DNA of 17,478 nt from Prolixibacteraceae bacterium UBA6162 (GCA_002428215.1 DIUI01000005.1:1-17478); one strand, 5' to 3'. Numbered from the stretch's first letter, positions 9,003 to 15,563 are shown. Notes: generated by a model not told the origin, from the sequence alone. Numbers and translations are program-made.

Positions 9003-9902
9003 CTACTTTTTTTCCGCAATTCTGAGCCGGGCGCTGCGCGACCGGGGATTTTCTTCTATTTCCTGCTCCGATGGGACAATAACCTTCCGGTTGAGCAGCA
9101 CAAAGGGTGTTTCCACATTTCCAAAGAAGTCTTTTTCGATTTTCCCCTCCAGATTGCCCGATTTGAGAAAATTTTTAACCAGACGGTCCTCCAGGCTATG
9201 GTAGGTCATAACTACCAACCGACCACCCGGTTTAAGTATTTCGAAGGCGCTCAACAGAAATTCTCTGAGGGCACCCAATTCGTCGTTTACTTCAATGCGC
9301 AAGGCCTGAAAAACCTGAGCGAGATATTTTTTCTCGGTCGCCCGGGGCACGCATCCTTTGATTGCTTCGAGAAGCTGCGTGGTAGTCTTTATCGGAGATA
9401 TCGTGCGGACGCCAATGATGGCTCGTACAAGATTTCGTGCGTTGGGAATCTCCCCGTAGACACGAAACAGGTTTAGCAGGGGCACTTCTTCGTATTGGTT
9501 AACCACATCGGCTGCAGTCATGCCTGCCTGCTGGTTCATTCGCATGTCGAGTGGTGCATCGAATCGAAAAGAGAACCCCCGTTCGGCCTGATCGAAATCG
9601 TGCGAAGAAACTCCCAGGTCGGCCAGAATGCCATCGGCTTCCGATACTCCGTAGTGGTGCATGAAATTTCGCAGATACCTGAAGTTGGCGCGGACAAATA
9701 TCAGCCGGTCATCGTCGAAGCGGTTTACAGCAGCATCTTCGTCCTGGTCAAACCCATACAGACGACCGCTGGTCAGTTGCTGAATGATTGCGCGGGCATG
9801 CCCACCGCCTCCAAAGGTAGCGTCGATATAGGTTCCTTTGGGGTCGATAAGTAAGCCTTCGATGCATTGGCTCAGCATTACGGGTATGTGGTAGCTGCTC
9901 AT
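9003..9902 (-). CDS. rsmH: 16S rRNA (cytosine(1402)-N(4))-methyltransferase
   Basis: RsmH (older name MraW) methylates N4 of C1402 in 16S rRNA, using S-adenosylmethionine, and acts in the cytoplasm. The 299-residue protein opens with the family-typical YHIPVML, then the SAM-binding loop DATFGGGGH (27-35) and GFDQDEDA (50-57). It continues with ADLGVSSHDFDQAERGFSFR followed by DAPLDMRM, and near the C-terminus TYHSLEDRLVKNF. All are hallmarks of this family. The start ATG at 9902 overlaps the mraZ stop (ATGA), so translation is coupled to mraZ. The gene lies second in the cluster, as it does in most bacteria. Nothing is missing or unusual. Confidence 0.97.
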   Translation of the reverse strand: MSSYHIPVMLSQCIEGLLIDPKGTYIDATFGGGGHARAIIQQLTSGRLYGFDQDEDAAVNRFDDDRLIFVRANFRYLRNFMHHYGVSEADGILADLGVSSHDFDQAERGFSFRFDAPLDMRMNQQAGMTAADVVNQYEEVPLLNLFRVYGEIPNARNLVRAIIGVRTISPIKTTTQLLEAIKGCVPRATEKKYLAQVFQALRIEVNDELGALREFLLSAFEILKPGGRLVVMTYHSLEDRLVKNFLKSGNLEGKIEKDFFGNVETPFVLLNRKVIVPSEQEIEENPRSRSARLRIAEKK

Positions 9903-10360
9903 TCGTTGTTACCTGCACCTCCCAGTCGATCTTTAAACAGATCTTTCAAAGGCCGCTGGGATGTTTTATTTTCGTTGTACTGTTTTTCGTCCCATACCCT
10001 TATCGACTTCCCTTTGCCTAAGAATACCACATCGCGGCTAATGCCTGCGTACGACAGAAATTCATCCGGAATATTAATGCGGCCGTTGGGTGCAAGAGCC
10101 ACTGTGGTGAAGTTTTCGTAAATGCCGGCCAGCAGGTCATCGTCGGCTTCGTTGAATGGATTAAGTTGGCGTTCAATGCTTTCGAGATGCTGATTCCAAT
10201 AGCGCTGGGGATAGATGTTCAGGCAGGTTTTGTAGATGTCCTTCTCCACCACAAGCAGTTCGTCGGCCATATCTCCAAGGGCCTTTTTGTAGGCCGACGG
10301 GAATACAACCCTGCCCTTATCGTCGATCAGGGCACTATATTTGGCGGAAAACCGAATCAT
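9899..10360 (-). CDS. mraZ: Transcriptional regulator MraZ
   Basis: MraZ is a small AbrB-fold DNA-binding protein that binds repeats upstream of its own operon; in Escherichia coli it represses the dcw cluster. I chose the ATG at 10360, giving 153 residues, the usual family length, with the expected N-terminus (MIRFSAKYSALIDDKGRVVFP). The frame is open upstream to an ATG at 10534, but that extension would translate through the operator and adds no family sequence. The first family signature DxxxR is intact (D13-R17 in DDKGR). The second reads APNGRINIP, so the acidic residue expected at position 90 is alanine. The stop overlaps the rsmH start by 4 bases. No Shine-Dalgarno sequence precedes the ATG; the leader is A/T-rich. 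Confidence 0.95.
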   Translation of the reverse strand: MIRFSAKYSALIDDKGRVVFPSAYKKALGDMADELLVVEKDIYKTCLNIYPQRYWNQHLESIERQLNPFNEADDDLLAGIYENFTTVALAPNGRINIPDEFLSYAGISRDVVFLGKGKSIRVWDEKQYNENKTSQRPLKDLFKDRLGGAGNNE

Positions 10361-10381
10361 CAATTGCAATATTTTGAAAAG

Positions 10382-10389
10382 TAAAATTA
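10382..10389 (-). promoter_or_regulatory. Candidate -7 element of the mraZ/dcw promoter
   Basis: Read on the minus strand this is TAATTTTA, one mismatch from the Bacteroidota -7 consensus TAnnTTTG. It would place the transcript start near 10375, about 15 bases before the mraZ ATG. The corresponding -33 region would fall inside the decamer repeats at 10394-10433, so MraZ bound there could block RNA polymerase. No good TTTG -33 element is visible. This is a weak call. Confidence 0.3.
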
Positions 10390-10393
10390 TAAC

Positions 10394-10433
10394 ATTTATT
10401 CCAATCTGTGACACTTTATTACATCTTATTCCA
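10394..10433 (-). promoter_or_regulatory. Putative MraZ operator: four tandem 10-base units
   Basis: On the minus strand, four contiguous 10-base units each begin with TG: 10433-10424 (TGGAATAAGA), 10423-10414 (TGTAATAAAG), 10413-10404 (TGTCACAGAT) and 10403-10394 (TGGAATAAAT). Units 1, 2 and 4 fit TGKAATAAnn; unit 3 keeps only TG and is degenerate. The 10-base period equals one helical turn and matches the spacing of known MraZ boxes, which in Escherichia coli are TGGGN repeats separated by 5 bases. The array ends 33 bases upstream of the mraZ ATG. The assignment as an MraZ site rests on the period, the TG start and the position; the base sequence differs from the proteobacterial box. Confidence 0.6.
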
Positions 10434-10832
10434 CAGCGCTTTGAGGGGTATTGGTCGGTAAGCTGTTGATATATTGTTAGTAAAACAAACAGTGCAATGC
10501 CTGCAAATGGTTTATGTTGCTGATATATAGGCATTAATCATTCTTGGAATTGTGAATAAAATAGATGTTAATAACTCTTGTTGTATTGATTTTCTGGAGG
10601 TTCTCCTTTCAGGCAAGGATAGACAACCGATCTATTCACAGCAGCTTAGCATTGCGAACGCCGGAGCGGTGATGTTTCTTTACAGGCAGCTAATCATTAT
10701 CGGGTTGGGGTTGCAGTTTGTGATGCCATGGCGCCAGCGGGCTTTTTAGCATCTTCTTTAATCAATTTTTATGGGTGGCGATTTCAATTTCAATGCTATT
10801 TTTGTATGCTCTTTACCTAATGAGCCATAATT
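10434..10832. other. Gene-free region between the divergent mraZ and glsA-like genes
   Basis: No convincing gene is seen. A 65-codon GTG-started frame (10552-10749, plus) resembles nothing I know and lacks a promoter or ribosome site. Some structure is present. A hairpin pairs CTGGAGG (10594-10600) with CCTTTCAG (10605-10612) around a TTCT loop. Overlapping perfect palindromes GCCATGGC (10725-10732) and TGGCGCCA (10729-10736) lie between the arms GATGC (10722-10726) and GCATC (10749-10753). The last part holds the glsA-like promoter. A small RNA is possible but not shown. Confidence 0.5.
10797..10804 (+). promoter_or_regulatory. -7 promoter element for the glsA-like gene
   Basis: TATTTTTG matches the Bacteroidota -7 consensus TAnnTTTG exactly. 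Transcription would begin near 10811, about 22 bases before the ATG at 10833. The -33 position (around 10772) has no clear TTTG, so the call rests on the -7 element and its distance from the gene. Confidence 0.45.
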
Positions 10833-11687
10833 ATGGAGCAATCAAATAACCAAAAGCCATTTAAGCCTGTCGATGTAAGGGAGCTTATGATGGAGAAGAA
10901 TCCCTCGCTCGGGCGTCTGATTCCGGGATTTATATACCGGATGATTCACAACATCATGCGGCTCGACTTCATGAACAATTTTATGCAAAACAACGGCCAC
11001 CTCGAGGGACCGGAATTTGTGGATGCTGTGGTCAGTGAGTTTGAAGTTACATCCGAGGTTTTTGGTCAGGAGAATATCCCTACCGATGGCAGTTACATCT
11101 TTGTGAGCAACCACCCTTTGGGTGGATTTGACTCGATGTTGCTGATGTCGGTGGTTTTCAACAAGCTGGGAGCCTTTAAGTTTCTGGTGAATGATGTTTT
11201 AATGAAAATCCCCAACCTTTCAACGCTGTTTGTTCCCGTAAACAAGCATGGGGGAAACAGTCGCGACTCTGCCCGGTTACTCGCTAAAACGTATGAATCG
11301 GGAACACAGATTTTGATTTTCCCATCGGGGTATGCCTCCCGGAAGATTAAAGGTAAGGTTGTTGATTTGCCCTGGCAGAAACATTTTGTGGCAAAGGCGG
11401 TGCAGTACAAGCGCGATGTTATACCCGTCTTTATTTCGGGTCGTAATTCGAACCGTTTTTATAGAGTCGCCGGACTGCGTAAATTGCTGGGCATTAAGTG
11501 GAACCTGGAGATGTTTCTACTTCCGGATGAAACATACCGGCATCGTCGCAAAAAGGTGGCTTTGTACTTTGGTGCTCCCATTCCGTGGCAAACCTTCGAT
11601 CGTTCCCGAAGTCAGCTGGAGTGGGCCTCGCATGTTAGGGAAATGGTATACGAGCTTCCCAAAGCTGACTTAAGTCATAAAAAATAA
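10833..11687 (+). CDS. glsA: PlsC-family acyltransferase, probable O-acyltransferase of glycine lipid synthesis (GlsA-like)
   Basis: This 284-residue protein belongs to the lysophospholipid acyltransferase (PlsC) superfamily. The acceptor/catalytic block is NHPLGGFD at 93-100, with H94 and D100. Its spacing (five residues between H and D) is that of the OlsA/GlsA-type subgroup rather than the HX4D of classical PlsC. FPSGYASRK at 163-171 corresponds to the FPEGTRS substrate block. VIPVFISGRNSNRFY (196-210) follows. No signal peptide or clear membrane helix is seen; membrane association would be peripheral. The next gene on the same strand is a GlsB/OlsB-like N-acyltransferase. In Bacteroides such a pair makes glycine lipids, GlsA adding the ester-linked second acyl chain to N-acyl glycine. 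The family is clear; the lipid substrate is inferred from the pairing. Confidence 0.75.
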   Translation: MEQSNNQKPFKPVDVRELMMEKNPSLGRLIPGFIYRMIHNIMRLDFMNNFMQNNGHLEGPEFVDAVVSEFEVTSEVFGQENIPTDGSYIFVSNHPLGGFDSMLLMSVVFNKLGAFKFLVNDVLMKIPNLSTLFVPVNKHGGNSRDSARLLAKTYESGTQILIFPSGYASRKIKGKVVDLPWQKHFVAKAVQYKRDVIPVFISGRNSNRFYRVAGLRKLLGIKWNLEMFLLPDETYRHRRKKVALYFGAPIPWQTFDRSRSQLEWASHVREMVYELPKADLSHKK

Positions 11688-11688
11688 G

Positions 11689-11702
11689 TTGTCATTTGAC
11701 AA
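11689..11702. repeat. Perfect palindrome TTGTCA-TT-TGACAA
   Basis: Two 6-base arms form an exact inverted repeat with a 2-base centre, starting 1 base after the glsA-like stop. It contains the TTTG (11695-11698) that serves as the likely -33 element of the glsB-like promoter. This is the geometry of an operator for a dimeric regulator. It could instead protect the 3' end of the upstream transcript, though no T-run follows directly. A second TTGTCA half-site occurs at 11732-11737. Confidence 0.5.
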
Positions 11703-11727
11703 TCGGGAAATTTTATAACTATTTTTG
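11695..11727 (+). promoter_or_regulatory. Promoter for the glsB-like gene (TTTG-N21-TATTTTTG)
   Basis: TTTG at 11695-11698 and TATTTTTG at 11720-11727 are separated by 21 bases and match both halves of the Bacteroidota consensus. This is the best promoter in the window. Transcription would begin near 11734, leaving a leader of about 177 bases. The -33 element lies inside the palindrome at 11689-11702. Confidence 0.6.
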
Positions 11728-11910
11728 CCACTTGTCATCTTAATGCTGCTGTGTTGGTTAAGTCGAAAAGATACTTTTGTGGCACAAAAAAGAGTTTCGC
11801 AAAAGCCTGAGTTGTATGTTTCTTTGGCCAATTGGTGCAATAAACAGAATCCCGGCGGGGCATAGTAACAGAGAGAGGAGAATAGATAATTAAACTGCTG
11901 ATATTACTTT
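11728..11910 (+). other. Long 5' leader of the glsB-like gene
   Basis: The stretch carries a second exact -7-like octamer TACTTTTG (11772-11779), overlapping palindromes TTGGCCAA (11824-11831) and CCAATTGG (11828-11835), and a GA-rich run ending near 11880, too far from the ATG to act as a ribosome site. A 40-codon frame from ATG 11743 to TAG 11865 (beginning MLLCWLSRK) could encode a leader peptide. It resembles nothing known to me and may be chance. No riboswitch class is recognised. Confidence 0.35.
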
Positions 11911-12870
11911 ATGGAAGAGCTTATTCCACCGGTGCCAAGAGAGGCCATCAGGGCAGAATTGACACCGGACAAGTTCATGCGGAAAACCAATAAGGGAGGA
12001 AACGATATCTACATCATTACCCACCTCGATTCGCCTGCGATTATGCAGGAGATTGGAAGGTTACGGGAGCTCTCTTTTCGCGATGCAGGCGGGGGAACCG
12101 GAAAGTCTGTCGATCTTGATGAGCTCGACGTCATAGATCCGCCATACCGTCAGCTAATTGTTTGGGATCCTGATGCCGAAGAGATATTGGGTGGTTACCG
12201 ATATATGCTTTGCAGTGAAGCTTCGCGCGACAGCAACGGACATCTCAATCTGGCCACAGCGCATCTATTCCGTTTTTCCGAAAAGTTTTGCAAAGATTAT
12301 GTCCCCTATACACTAGAGCTCGGGCGCTCCTTTGTTCAGCCCGATTATCAGTCGAGCAAGGCTGGAGCCAAAGCCCTTTTTGCTCTCGACAACCTATGGG
12401 ATGGGCTGGGAGCCCTCACTGTTGATCACCCCGAGATTAAATACTTCTTCGGAAAGGTTACCATGTATACCCATTTTCATACCGAAGCCCGCAATCTGAT
12501 TCAATACTTCTTTTACAAATATTTCCGCGACGACGAAAACCTGGTATATCCTATCGATCCGGTTGAATTTGGTATCGATACTGCCAAAATGGAGGCACTG
12601 TTCGTGGGAGGTTCCTATAAGGAGGATTACAAAATTTTATCGCAAAGTGTGCGCAATTACGGCGAAAATATTCCTCCCCTGTTCAATGCCTATATGAATC
12701 TCTCTCCTTCGATGAAGACCTTTGGAACAGCGGTAAACCGCGAATTTGGAGAAGTACTTGAAACAGGTATTATATTAACCGTAAGCGATTTATACGAAGC
12801 CAAAGTAGGACGTCACATTGAAACCTACATAAAGGGTAAGGAGTCGGAATCGTGGCTTTTGCCCGAATAG
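11911..12870 (+). CDS. glsB: OlsB/GlsB-like N-acyltransferase (GNAT fold), probable N-acyl glycine synthase
   Basis: This 319-residue protein belongs to the GNAT-related family often labelled hemolysin-like, which includes ornithine-lipid OlsB and Bacteroides GlsB. Family features are FRDAGGGTG (56-64), the strand LGGYRYML (93-100) and the strongly conserved ELGRSFVQPDYQ (136-147), which contributes to the acyl-donor binding site. These enzymes transfer a 3-hydroxyacyl chain from acyl carrier protein to the amino group of an amino acid. With the PlsC-like gene upstream, the likely product is N-acyl glycine for glycine lipids; ornithine or another amino acid is the alternative. The start is fixed by an in-frame stop 12 bases upstream of the ATG. 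It has its own promoter, and it converges with the PurF-like gene (22-base gap). Confidence 0.75.
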   Translation: MEELIPPVPREAIRAELTPDKFMRKTNKGGNDIYIITHLDSPAIMQEIGRLRELSFRDAGGGTGKSVDLDELDVIDPPYRQLIVWDPDAEEILGGYRYMLCSEASRDSNGHLNLATAHLFRFSEKFCKDYVPYTLELGRSFVQPDYQSSKAGAKALFALDNLWDGLGALTVDHPEIKYFFGKVTMYTHFHTEARNLIQYFFYKYFRDDENLVYPIDPVEFGIDTAKMEALFVGGSYKEDYKILSQSVRNYGENIPPLFNAYMNLSPSMKTFGTAVNREFGEVLETGIILTVSDLYEAKVGRHIETYIKGKESESWLLPE

Positions 12871-12892
12871 CTTAGGTAGTTCCCGGGTGTGA

Positions 12893-14791
12893 TTAATATG
12901 CCCGACCTGATTTTCCTTCAATGTAGTTGATGAACGATGCGTTCACCACCTTGTTTCCGCCGGGGGTAGGATAATTTCCAGTAAAATACCAGTCACCGGT
13001 ATCGTTTTTACAAGCCTCGTGCAGATTTTCGATGCTCTGGAATACAATTTCTACCTCTGCATTACATTCGGCAGGTGTTACCAGCTTTGCAATTCGTGCC
13101 GAAATCTCTTCGGTGGTAAAGGGTTTATAGATTTCCCGCACAAAGTTTACCACCTCTTCGTTGGGCAGATTCTCCTGCTCTTTACACTTTTGGTAAACCT
13201 GTTGTATGATGTCTGACTGTTTGGTTTCATGCAGCAAATCAATGGCAGCATTAAAGGCAATGAAACCATCGAGCCGCGTCATATCAATACCATAGCAGTC
13301 GGGGTACCTGATTTGTGGAGCCGATGAAACGATTAAAATTTTCCGGGGTTTTAACCGATCGAGGATTCTGATGATGCTATCGCGCAGGGTGGTACCCCTT
13401 ACGATGGAGTCGTCGATAATGACCAGGGTGTCGTGATGATTCTTAACAATACCATAGGTAACATCATACACGTGAGCTACCAGGTCGTGGCGGCTGCCCT
13501 CATCGGTGATGAAGGTGCGCAGTTTGGCATCTTTAATGGCAATCTTCTCTACGCGTGGCTCAACAGATATAATGTCGCGGATCTGTTCGTTGGTAAGCGA
13601 ACCATTGTACTTTCGGAGCTCTTCGATCTTCCACTCAACCAAATGGTTACGGATACCATTCACCATTCCGTAGAAGGCCGTTTCGGAGGTGTTTGGAATA
13701 TAGGAGAAAACGGTACTCTCGAAGTCATAATTGACCCGTTCCAAAATTGTTGGAGCCAGAAGCTCCCCAAGTTTTTTACGTTCCTGGTAGATGTCTTTGT
13801 CGGAACCCCTTGAGAAATAAATCCGTTCGAACGAACAGGAGGTTCGCTGGTGGGGTACCCTTACCAACTCATTGCTGATTCGGCCATCACTCTTAATCAC
13901 GAGAGCTTCGCCCGGCCTGACCTCCTTAACGGAGTCGAAGTGCACATTCATCACCGTTTGAATTACAGGACGTTCGGACGCTACCACCACGATTTCGTCG
14001 TCGTGGTAATAGAATGCCGGCCTGATACCCCATGGATCGCGCATTACAAAGGCATCGCCATGGCCAATAAGTCCGGCTATGGTATAACCTCCATCCCAAT
14101 CCTTCGACGATCGTTCCAGAATTTTCTGTATGTCGAGATTTTTTTCGATTAGCGGAGAAATTTCGCGATTGGAGTAGCCTTCGTTTTTGTATTGTCTGAA
14201 ATGATACTGGTTCTCCTCATCGAGGAAGTGCCCCAGCTTCTCGAGAACCGTAATGGTATCGGTATAGGCAATGGGGTGTTGACCAAGATCAATGAGTTTA
14301 TGAAAAAGTTCGTTGGTATTGGTGAGGTTGAAATTTCCGGCCAGGGCCAGATTGCGCGATTTCCAGTTGTTTTGCCGCATAATGGGATGGGCATACTCGA
14401 TGCTGTTTTGGCCAAAAGTTCCATACCGCAGATGGCCCAGGAAAAGTTCACCGGTAAAGGGCAGGTGACTGTAAACCCATTCGGGATCGACATTGGAGGG
14501 ATCTTCCTCGCGGGCTTTTTTCCATGCTTTCTTAACCTTGCCAAAGATATCGCTGATAGGATTCTGATTAACCGAGCGATACCGTTTTATGTACTCCTGG
14601 CCAGGATCGAGATGGATTTTGATGTTGACCATTCCCGCTCCATCCTGCCCCCGGTTGTGCTGCTTCTCCATGAGCAGGTAAAGTTTGTTGAGACCATATT
14701 GCCAGGTGCCATATTTTTCCTGGTAGAAGGAGAGAGGTTTGAGCAGTCGGATCAGCGCTATTCCGCATTCGTGTTTTATGGCGTCGCTCAT
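12893..14791 (-). CDS. PurF-like amidophosphoribosyltransferase, large divergent form
   Basis: PurF makes 5-phosphoribosylamine from PRPP and glutamine, the first step of purine synthesis. I start at ATG 14791, giving 632 residues; an upstream TTG would overlap the SPOR gene. C9 in MSDAIKHEC would be the N-terminal nucleophile after removal of an 8-residue propeptide. Glutaminase landmarks follow: HNRGQDGAG (45-53), GHLRYGTFG (119-127), RDPWGIRP (251-258). The PRPP loop is VIIDDSIVRGTT (457-468). The protein is about 150 residues longer than usual PurF. VPDSG is replaced by IPNTSE (365-370), and an insert lies near 384-413. Of the four Fe-S ligands of Bacillus subtilis PurF, equivalents of two remain (C319, C499), but the C-terminal CxxC is WYFTG. 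It could be the working PurF or a paralogue; I left the symbol empty for that reason. Confidence 0.85.
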   Translation of the reverse strand: MSDAIKHECGIALIRLLKPLSFYQEKYGTWQYGLNKLYLLMEKQHNRGQDGAGMVNIKIHLDPGQEYIKRYRSVNQNPISDIFGKVKKAWKKAREEDPSNVDPEWVYSHLPFTGELFLGHLRYGTFGQNSIEYAHPIMRQNNWKSRNLALAGNFNLTNTNELFHKLIDLGQHPIAYTDTITVLEKLGHFLDEENQYHFRQYKNEGYSNREISPLIEKNLDIQKILERSSKDWDGGYTIAGLIGHGDAFVMRDPWGIRPAFYYHDDEIVVVASERPVIQTVMNVHFDSVKEVRPGEALVIKSDGRISNELVRVPHQRTSCSFERIYFSRGSDKDIYQERKKLGELLAPTILERVNYDFESTVFSYIPNTSETAFYGMVNGIRNHLVEWKIEELRKYNGSLTNEQIRDIISVEPRVEKIAIKDAKLRTFITDEGSRHDLVAHVYDVTYGIVKNHHDTLVIIDDSIVRGTTLRDSIIRILDRLKPRKILIVSSAPQIRYPDCYGIDMTRLDGFIAFNAAIDLLHETKQSDIIQQVYQKCKEQENLPNEEVVNFVREIYKPFTTEEISARIAKLVTPAECNAEVEIVFQSIENLHEACKNDTGDWYFTGNYPTPGGNKVVNASFINYIEGKSGRAY

Positions 14792-14804
14792 GCAGGGTTT
14801 GGAA

Positions 14805-15266
14805 TTAATGTAGGTTTGGAAATTCAATCAGATCTCGCACCACAAAGGCTTTTGGAAATTGGCCGCTTACCCGGTGCATCAGTTCCAGCGCTTCGTTGCG
14901 GGTTCGAAAATCTCCCAGCCTGACTTTGAAGTCGGGCGAAACATAGAGCAGATATACACTCACTCCGGGATAATCGCGCAATACGTTGGTTCTGATTTGT
15001 TGTGCCTGTTGACGGGCGTTTAGGGCCGAAGAGAAGAAGATTTCGACCCTGAATCCATTGATGCCCCGGGTAGCTTCATTTTTACGAATGTGCCACTCTA
15101 CCATCTTGGCCAGTCCAGGATCCTGGGTAATCTGCAGCCGCTGGAAAATTTCGGGTGTCTGCGTCTGCTCTCCGGGAGTAGCCGACAATTGAGCCGGGGT
15201 TTTCCCGAAAAGAAAAAGCAACGGTACCAAAAAAATCAACCGCATCATGCAACTCTTTTTCACCAT
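14805..15266 (-). CDS. Secreted SPOR-domain protein
   Basis: With the start at ATG 15266 the product has 153 residues: a signal peptide (MVKKSCMMRLIFLVPLLFLFGKTPA, probable cleavage near 25) with no lipobox, a linker, and a SPOR domain at about 71-148 that begins GFRVEIFFSS and includes KVRLGDFRTRNEA (114-126). SPOR domains bind glycan strands stripped of stem peptides, usually at the septum, so the protein is expected in the periplasm. The frame extends upstream to a TTG at 15350, but the -7 element at 15340-15347 lies inside that extension, so it is unlikely to be translated. ATG 15314 and ATG 15248 are further candidate starts. The PurF-like gene follows 13 bases downstream, so the two are probably co-transcribed. 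The target and specific role are unknown. Confidence 0.85.
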   Translation of the reverse strand: MVKKSCMMRLIFLVPLLFLFGKTPAQLSATPGEQTQTPEIFQRLQITQDPGLAKMVEWHIRKNEATRGINGFRVEIFFSSALNARQQAQQIRTNVLRDYPGVSVYLLYVSPDFKVRLGDFRTRNEALELMHRVSGQFPKAFVVRDLIEFPNLH

Positions 15267-15339
15267 TCCTTGTGGTTTCGTTTGGGCAGCAAAGATTGTA
15301 GTAAACTTCAACATGCCTGAACGGATCACAAAATCCATG

Positions 15340-15347
15340 CAAATATA
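15340..15347 (-). promoter_or_regulatory. -7 promoter element for the SPOR/PurF-like pair
   Basis: On the minus strand the octamer is TATATTTG, an exact match to TAnnTTTG. Transcription would begin near 15333, about 67 bases upstream of the chosen SPOR start. No clear -33 TTTG is seen. The element argues against the longer SPOR reading frame, which would begin inside it. Confidence 0.4.
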
Positions 15348-15493
15348 CAATCATTATATAAAACGAACCTCTTTTTAAAGCAGTTTAAGGCAGTGATTTA
15401 AGACAGGAAGGTATACAGAGAAATCAGCAACGTCCCAATGCCCTGTATGCCTGAGTTTACAAAACTTTAAATTGGTTGCCAACTGTATTTAAG

Positions 15494-15517
15494 GGGTGTT
15501 GCCGACTTCAGACACCC
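15494..15517. repeat. Inverted repeat GGGTGT-N12-ACACCC
   Basis: Six-base arms at 15494-15499 and 15512-15517 are exact complements around a 12-base loop. An alternative pairing of GCCG (15501-15504) with CGGC (15517-15520) overlaps it. The repeat lies about 47 bases upstream of the -7 element of the CxxC protein gene, where an activator site could sit. The function is unknown. Confidence 0.3.
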
Positions 15518-15563
15518 GGCGTTCAAAATGGGGTGCATAGCTGCATATTGGTTACGTTTGAAT

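Noticed and set aside
10361..10534. N-terminal extension of MraZ to an upstream ATG
   Set aside because: It would translate through the decamer operator and gives a 211-residue product where the family has about 150; the extension has no family sequence.
10729..10748. GC-rich palindrome followed by a T-run as an intrinsic terminator
   Set aside because: The stem that directly abuts the T-run (GCC-AGCG-GGC) is only 3 base pairs, and no plus-strand transcript is known to enter from upstream.
10552..10749. 65-codon GTG-started frame in the mraZ/glsA gap
   Set aside because: There is no promoter or ribosome site, no recognisable motif, and the length is within chance expectation.
12871..12892. 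CCCGGG between convergent glsB-like and PurF-like genes as a bidirectional terminator
   Set aside because: The six-base palindrome has no loop and no flanking T-run or A-run, so it cannot form a usable hairpin.
14792..14827. TTG start adding 12 residues to the PurF-like protein
   Set aside because: It overlaps the SPOR gene, and the conserved short propeptide MSDAIKHE before the nucleophile begins at ATG 14791.
14192..14923. 243-codon plus-strand open frame opposite the PurF-like gene
   Set aside because: It is antisense to a protein with clear catalytic motifs and shows no recognisable domain or start signal.
15267..15350. Longer SPOR protein starting at TTG 15350
   Set aside because: An exact -7 promoter octamer covers 15340-15347, and ATG 15266 gives a clean signal peptide.
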